Shown here: in pieces, positions 7,353-11,498 of the stretch
How the letters are laid out: each line of letters begins with the position of its first letter
How positions within the stretch are numbered: the first letter of the stretch is position 1
Assembly (NCBI GenBank): GCA_945903675.1
Contig: CAMDOP010000085.1
Location: 1-11,498 of the forward strand
Length of the DNA stretch: 11,498 nt
Source: Crenothrix polyspora
GTDB lineage: Bacteria; Pseudomonadota; Gammaproteobacteria; Methylococcales; Methylomonadaceae
Direction of reading: 5' to 3'
Made by a program: the position numbers and the translations under genes
The notes under the pieces: model-generated
What the model saw: the letters and a program-made list of their open reading frames with translations, nothing else
Told to the model about the DNA's origin: nothing
The model's database searches: none

Positions 7353-9931
7353 CAACTCGCCCTAGTTTTCGCGATCATATCGGTGAGGCCAGCAATAGAT
7401 GCAGCTAAAGGCTGATAGGCCGATGCGACTTGATTGAGAGTGTCAGCATGTTGTATGTGTAATTCTGTATCGTGTTTCGACATATCTTCACGGAACTTAA
7501 TCAGTGTTTCAGCCAGTTTTTTAGAAATATTATCAAACGATTTATCAGCCTCGGCATTAAGTTTTATAAATTCATCAGAAGTATTTTGCATTTTCTGGAT
7601 TAGTTGCTGATTGACTCCCGCTTCATTCTTAGCCCTTTCTAGCATTCCATTCATTTCGCTAACCATTTTTGCTAGAGCATCACGCGTGACTGCATACTGG
7701 CTTAACTGACTATCCAATGACTTGGAAGCCTGAGCTAAGGAATTTGCACTTTGTGATAGCTGGACTGCAACGTCTCCATTTTTATTCATTACTTCGCTAA
7801 CCTTGTTTCCAGCATCCACGAAATGTCCTGTAGCTGATGAAATTCGTGTTGCACCTTCATTCATACCCTTGATTGCATTAATCGCTGTGTTATCTAATGC
7901 GTTAACATTTTCGTTTAGCGCAATAACCGTTTTCCCAATTTCTTCAACTAACTTATGAATATGAGTTTCCATATCTAGTACAAGTTGCTTTGACGTTCCA
8001 GCAAATTGGCTATGAAGCTCTCGGTCTGTATCTATAGCGACACGTCTTTCCTGTTCCATGTCGGCTAGGAGCTTAGCAACTGAAGTATGAATACTTGATA
8101 AACTATCGCCTAATTGAGAAGTGACCTTTTCGCCCATCGACTCAACAATCTGCTGATTACGTTCGACCAAGCCCCCTACTTGAAGGCCCATTTCTGTCAT
8201 TAAATGCTTGGACGTTCCAGCAAATTGACTATGAAGCTCTCTGTCTGTATTTAGAGCGACAAGTCTTTCCTGTTCCATGTTTGTTAGGAGATTAGCAACT
8301 GAAGTATGAATACTAGATAAGCTATCGCCTAGTTGAGAAGTCACTTTTTCACCCATCGATTCAACAATCTGCTGATTACGTTCGACCAAGCCCCTACTTG
8401 AGCGCCCATTTCTGTCATCAAATGCTTTGATGTTTCAGCAAAGTCTATTTGTTGTTTCCGCTCTAAAGATACGGATTCCGATCGCACTATCTCCATATCT
8501 GTAAGAACTTTACTTACAGAATATTGAATGTCCTTGAGGCTCTCTCTAACTTGAACCATGGTCTCCTGTTGGCTAATTCCAATCTGTGATTGAATAACTT
8601 CAATGAATGTAGTTATTTGGTTTTCAAGCTTACTTTGTTGAGCTTCGAGAGCTCCAACTAAAGAAGTAACTTTGCTCGTCAAGTCTTCCCGTTCAAACTT
8701 GCCCGATTCACGTAAATCTTGTAGCAACGTCTTGAAGCCTGTTTGCATTTCCGACATTGAGGCAACTGCTACATTCATCATGTCGGCCTGTCCTTTCAGC
8801 TGATCACCGAAAGTATTTTGGATGTTGTTCGAAAAGGATTTAATCAAATCTTCCAACATTCCAGTCATTGTGTCGCCCTGCCCATCAGTGACGCCAGCAA
8901 CAGTCTTTCCAATATCAGCTAATCCTTCTTTAAGATCGGCACGAAATTTCTCGCCATGATTTTCACTGGCATCAATATGCTCCTGAATTTTTGCTGAAAG
9001 CAAACTTCCAAGGGCTTCCGATTGCTTGCCCTGAGCCTCGCTTAAATCGAATAGTAACTTGGACAGATCAGTCACTAAACTCTGTTTTAGTTGAGCCGTC
9101 TGTGTTGCATTTTCTGCCGAAGATTTGACCAGAGATGCAAGATAATCTTCACCTACACCACCCTCATAAAGAGCATCCAATATCTGGCAAAGGTGTTCCA
9201 GTTTTCGGTAGCAAATATTGATTAGTATTTTTTCCAGCAAAGTAATAAGCATTGCTGCACCGATCGCAAAAAAAGAAGCGATAAATGCGCCTTGAACTTC
9301 TTCAAACAAAACTTTTAATCCCCCGAACAACTTATCCATTTGTGCGGGGTCTGCTTTTGCTTTAGCAAGTAACGAAGGATCGAAATGTTGAATACCGTTT
9401 ATAAGTCCGTAAAAAGTTCCTATAATACCTATGCCAGTTAAAATGCCCGGTAAATGTTTGAAAAACTCTACATTCAGTCGTGCATCAACTAGCGATTGAG
9501 TGCTAAATACAGCGGCGGCTGGTACCGTAGAGCGAATAGATGTTAGTTGTGGTTGTCCACCTTGAAAACTGTATTGTTCATGTAATGTGTCTCGAAAACT
9601 GCCCCAAACACTAGCAAAAAAAGGAGTCTTAAATAACTGCTGGAGATCTTCCCTACTAACTATTGTTCCATCAACCTTCTGCTGGCAAACTTTTTAAACC
9701 TAAAAGTGCTCGACGAAGGTAGACCCATGCATATAAGGCTTGTCTAACATACAACCCAAAAAACAGTAAAAGTAAGAATGCAACTACATCAATAACTAAT
9801 CTTGGGTTGGTACTAATAGGTATGCCGAGCAAATTACTAAAATAGTCGGGGATAAAGTTGAAAATAAGATGCATCATAGAGGTGTTAACTTGGGCAGGGT
9901 TAGTGTAAGTTAAGTTAGATGCGTAACCCAT
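7352..9931 (-). pseudogene. zorA: ZorA: MotA/ExbB-like motor subunit with long cytoplasmic tail, interrupted by two compensating frameshifts
   Basis: ZorA subunits are thought to surround ZorB in the membrane and carry a long helical tail into the cytoplasm. As written, the gene falls into three frames: 9931-9671 (86 codons, ending LPAEG then TGA), about 9693-8341, and about 8389-7352. A net extra base at 9671-9693 and a missing G at the run 8391-8394 account for both breaks. Corrected, the product is about 859 residues. Membrane segments are near 50-70 (DVVAFLLLLFFGLYV), 160-180 (LPGILTGIGIIGTFYGLING, the most diagnostic MotA-like stretch) and 214-236 (GAFIASFFAIGAAMLITLLE). The rest is a coiled-coil-like tail rich in Gln, Ser, Glu and Lys, with 73-residue repeats around 472-661. 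From memory, the characterised E. coli ZorA is about 730 residues, so this tail is longer. The ATG at 9931 lacks a clear ribosome-binding site. The family call is firm. Whether the breaks are mutations or sequence errors cannot be decided here. Confidence 0.9.
7979..8470 (-). repeat. zorA: 219-nt tandem repeat in the zorA tail (two full copies plus an older partial copy)
   Basis: Two near-identical direct copies lie at about 7979-8172 and 8198-8391, offset by exactly 219 nt (for example gacgttcc at 7992 and 8211, gttcgaccaag at 8161 and 8380). Each encodes a 73-residue unit with VERNQQIVESMGEKVTSQLG, SSIHTSVA, MEQER, TDRELHSQFAGTSK. A more diverged partial unit continues to about 8470 (VSKVLTDME, then AETSKHLMTEMG). 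The period is a whole number of codons, so copies can be gained or lost without breaking the frame, changing tail length by about 73 residues each time. Differences between copies are mostly silent or conservative, indicating recent duplication. Confidence 0.9.
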
Positions 9932-9947
9932 TATAAAAAATAGGCTT

Positions 9948-10154
9948 TCATCGAATCAAAAAACATTGTGAAACGCTATGTTTATAGCTATCTGTAGCCA
10001 ATAATTTATTGTTACTTGTCGATAACTTAGATTTAATTAATCCTGTTTGCACACGATCAATCTGCAGCAGGGATTCATCTAATTGATATTCCTTCATGCC
10101 ATATTTGCAAGTATTGTATTGCTAAATCACAAATTGTTCTACTAATTGCTCAGC
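9948..10154 (-). pseudogene. Possible remnant of an unrecognised gene directly upstream of zorA
   Basis: On the minus strand, AEQLVEQFVI (from 10154) runs into a TAG. Another frame then gives AIQYLQIWHEG, and the frame starting at ATG 10097 gives MKEYQLDESLLQIDRVQTGL and 29 further residues before TGA at 9948-9950. Read with small frameshifts, these join into one protein-like string, so it looks like a short decayed gene. The last 49 codons could alternatively be a small intact gene, but no good ribosome-binding site precedes ATG 10097. It ends 16 nt before the zorA start, so any zorA promoter lies inside or upstream of it. I do not recognise the family. Confidence 0.35.
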
Positions 10155-10401
10155 TTATAAATAGACATCAATCAGCGTTAAAAAATATCCGCCTAACAGC
10201 ATCGAATAATTTCTAGAAATTTTCTAAGGTTATTCTGTTTTTATATCATTTACACTGCTTAAGTTGGTGGTAATCAATACCTGTTTACAAAACATCACAG
10301 TTGTAAGTGATTCAATCTAAAAAAACTGCTCTCACTTTTGTAGCGCAAGATATATGCACCCATTAGAGTCTATACGCAAGGACCAAGACAGTATGTTGAA
10401 A
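10155..10401. other. AT-rich stretch with no gene recognised
   Basis: I see no supported coding frame here. An imperfect inverted repeat at about 10204-10235 (gaataa ... ttattc enclosing ttctagaa) is present, without a T-run that would make it a terminator. The region could hold the promoter for the zor operon, but no -35/-10 pair with good spacing stands out. Confidence 0.3.
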
Positions 10402-10738
10402 TCATAACGCCAGTAGTACATTGTCAACACCATCTTTGGGAATAAATATTTCAACGGCATCATCACCGTCGGACAGTATAAACAGCATTTCGTAACAGCC
10501 ACCTTGAACTTCCCGAGCCTCACAGTACGGCACGAAATCAGGAGCTGAATAACGGACATCGTCGAAGAGATTGGTCATAATACTAAAGCCGATTTCTTCT
10601 TCGATGTCTTACATGCTGTTATCGTCTTCGATCATTATCACTGTTTCGAACATCTTATCGCCTGGTTGATCGTGGTAATTTGAGGATATCGGGATCGTTG
10701 ATGGAATTCAGCAATAATGCATCTTTTAATATAAGCAT
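10402..10738 (-). pseudogene. Broken gene for a small acidic protein of unknown function
   Basis: The minus-strand ATG at 10738 has a good ribosome-binding site (AGAGAGAA at 10750-10743) and begins MLILKDALLLNSINDPDIL. The frame then shifts by one base near 10680 to NYHDQPGDKMFETVIMIEDD. It meets an in-frame TAA after NSM near 10610 and resumes in the same frame as DIEEEIGFSIMTNLFDDV, VPYCEAREVQGGCYEMLFIL and DGDDAVEIFIPKDGVDNV, ending at TGA 10404-10402. The restored product is about 112 residues and very acidic. The strongly protein-like sequence on both sides of the TAA shows decay of a real gene. I recognise no domain; it resembles small conserved proteins of mobile elements only in a general way. 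An open frame in a different register over 10332..10559 is a shadow of this gene. Confidence 0.65.
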
Positions 10739-10761
10739 GAGGTTCTCTCTATATTTTGGGC

Positions 10762-10795
10762 AAAAAAAAGCCCGATCAGTGTGAATGATCTGGGC
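10762..10795 (-). terminator. Rho-independent terminator reading leftwards
   Basis: Read on the minus strand, the arm gcccagatca (10795-10786), a 7-nt loop and the arm tgatcgggc (10778-10770) form a 9-bp stem with one bulged base, followed by eight Ts (10769-10762). It sits only 12 nt upstream of the ribosome-binding site of the broken gene at 10402..10738. It would therefore stop minus-strand transcription coming from the right, or act as an attenuator in that gene's leader. No gene ending just before it is visible. Confidence 0.75.
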
Positions 10796-10914
10796 GGACG
10801 ACTTTGAGATTATAGTTTTTTCAATACGTCACATTTCCTCGTTACGTTTGATTACAATATTCCACATTAACTGGAAAATTGTTTCCAGCTCAAAACAAAA
10901 ATCAGGACTTACTT

Positions 10915-11331
10915 ATGACAACATCTCCACTCAGTAAATGGAAACTTGTAAAAGACATAGCAAAAGAGTTGTGCAAAAAAAACAATGGCAAAATTACTAT
11001 TGATGATGTAAAAATCAAATTTGAAGAGCTTTACCCTCTTAAAACATCAAGTGATATCGGCGATGATATAAGAATGATGAAAATAAACTCTCAATAAAGA
11101 TTAAGTCATCTACGAATCTATGGCAAACCCAGTACAAAGAGTAAACTTAGAAATCCAAATGTTAAAATCTCAATCAACGAATACCCACGAATATCAGATC
11201 CAAATAATGCTCGAGATGTTTTATTTTATTTAGAAGACCATAAGATTTTTGAAATCTATGAACCATCCAAACATGGTGTTTGGGAAATAGTGTTAAATGT
11301 AAAAAACGTAAATACTATAACTAAATGCTAA
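10915..11331 (+). pseudogene. Winged-helix-like small protein gene interrupted by one TAA codon
   Basis: ATG 10915 follows AGGA (10904-10907) at 7 nt, better placed than the in-frame ATG at 10879. The frame reads MTTSPLSKWKLVKDIAKELC, then ITIDDVKIKFEELYP and DDIRMMKINSQ, and meets TAA at 11095-11097. The same frame continues without another stop for 77 codons (SHLRIYGKP, ARDVLFYLEDHKIFEIYEP, HGVWEIVLNVKN) to TAA 11329-11331. The whole would be about 138 residues. The pattern of a 'WKLV.DIAKEL' helix, a helix preceding an 'I.DDIRMM.INS' segment and a final 'HGVWEI' strand recalls winged-helix-like domains found beside restriction and DNA-defence enzymes; this is a resemblance only. A single base change (such as TCA to TAA) would explain the break. 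The N-terminal 60 residues could still be made alone. Confidence 0.6.
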
Positions 11332-11483
11332 GACATCAACTGACACTTTGTAATTATATACCAGGCTTGGACAGTTTCTGTGCAGTCTTCTTGATCGTAA
11401 CGCATTGAAAAATAATTAGTGATTCCTGGGGCAATACTCTTATAGAATGAGAGCCATGGTAAGTTTTGCATGCTGATTAACAT
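11328..11483 (-). CDS. Small unrecognised frame at the right edge, possibly the 3' end of a larger gene
   Basis: On the minus strand the frame is open from the window edge (11498) to TAG at 11330-11328. It contains two candidate ATGs at 11483 and 11471. From the second it reads MQNLPWLSFYKSIAPGITNY, then FSMRYDQEDCTETVQAW and a short tail. The composition (several Trp, Cys, Tyr and Pro) looks protein-like rather than random, but I do not recognise it. Its stop overlaps the stop of the convergent plus-strand gene by two bases. With the 5' side cut off I cannot tell whether it starts here or is the tail of a longer protein. Confidence 0.35.
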   Translation of the reverse strand: MLISMQNLPWLSFYKSIAPGITNYFSMRYDQEDCTETVQAWYIITKCQLMS

Positions 11484-11498
11484 GTGATCGGACTGGTT

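Noticed and set aside
8341..9339. The middle zorA frame as an independent 332-residue gene starting at ATG 9339
   Set aside because: Clear ZorA coding sequence, including the MotA-like second membrane helix, continues upstream of this ATG in the same frame, so the ATG is an internal methionine.
9669..9680. Programmed +1 frameshift at GGT-TGA in zorA, as in the release factor 2 gene
   Set aside because: The join needs a +1 step at a UGA, but the codon before it is not the slippery CUU. The purine-rich AGAAGG lies directly against the stop instead of at the internal Shine-Dalgarno spacing seen in prfB. A second frameshift downstream makes decay or sequence error more likely.
9929..9953. Six-codon leader frame (MKAYFL) whose TAA overlaps the zorA ATG
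   Set aside because: No ribosome-binding site and too short to distinguish from chance, although the TAATG overlap is neat.
10332..10559. Minus-strand 75-codon open frame
   Set aside because: It overlaps the decayed acidic-protein gene in another register; the protein-like signal is in the other frame.
1..11498. tRNA, rRNA, CRISPR array, insertion sequence or integrase
   Set aside because: No such structure seen; the only strong repeat is the in-frame zorA tail repeat.

Overview
The window carries a type I Zorya anti-phage defence operon on the minus strand, in the order zorA, zorB, zorC, zorD (about 9931 down to 1342). ZorA/ZorB are relatives of the MotA/MotB ion-driven motor, ZorC is the EH-signature protein, and ZorD is a very large SNF2-type helicase. 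This ZorD ends in a recognisable Mrr-like (PD-(D/E)XK, QxK variant) nuclease domain. zorB overlaps the end of zorA by one base, and the gaps before zorC (47 nt) and zorD (15 nt) are short, so the four genes are very probably one transcript.

zorA is not open as written. It has one net extra base near the end of transmembrane segment 1 and one missing G in a G-run in the tail. The two changes have opposite sign and restore the frame, so the ancestral protein can be reconstructed at about 859 residues. Its cytoplasmic tail contains a near-perfect 73-residue (219 nt) tandem duplication plus a partial older copy. The second lesion lies exactly at a repeat unit junction.

Left of the operon is the 3' part of a plus-strand gene (1..711). 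It resembles the Legionella macrodomain effector MavL, with three aspartates at the spacing I recall for that protein. A 630-base stretch with no intact gene follows. Right of the operon (9932..11498) are decayed genes: a minus-strand remnant directly upstream of zorA, a minus-strand pseudogene with a frameshift and a stop, a Rho-independent terminator on the minus strand, a plus-strand gene broken by one TAA, and a small minus-strand frame at the edge.

The AT-rich base composition, the MavL-like gene and the many broken accessory genes suggest a gammaproteobacterium, perhaps a Legionellales member, and an accessory island in decay. This is an inference from one window; no housekeeping gene is present to fix the taxonomy. 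As a system, ZorAB would form an envelope-anchored motor that senses phage infection, and ZorC and ZorD would act on phage DNA. Whether this copy works depends on whether the two zorA lesions are real.
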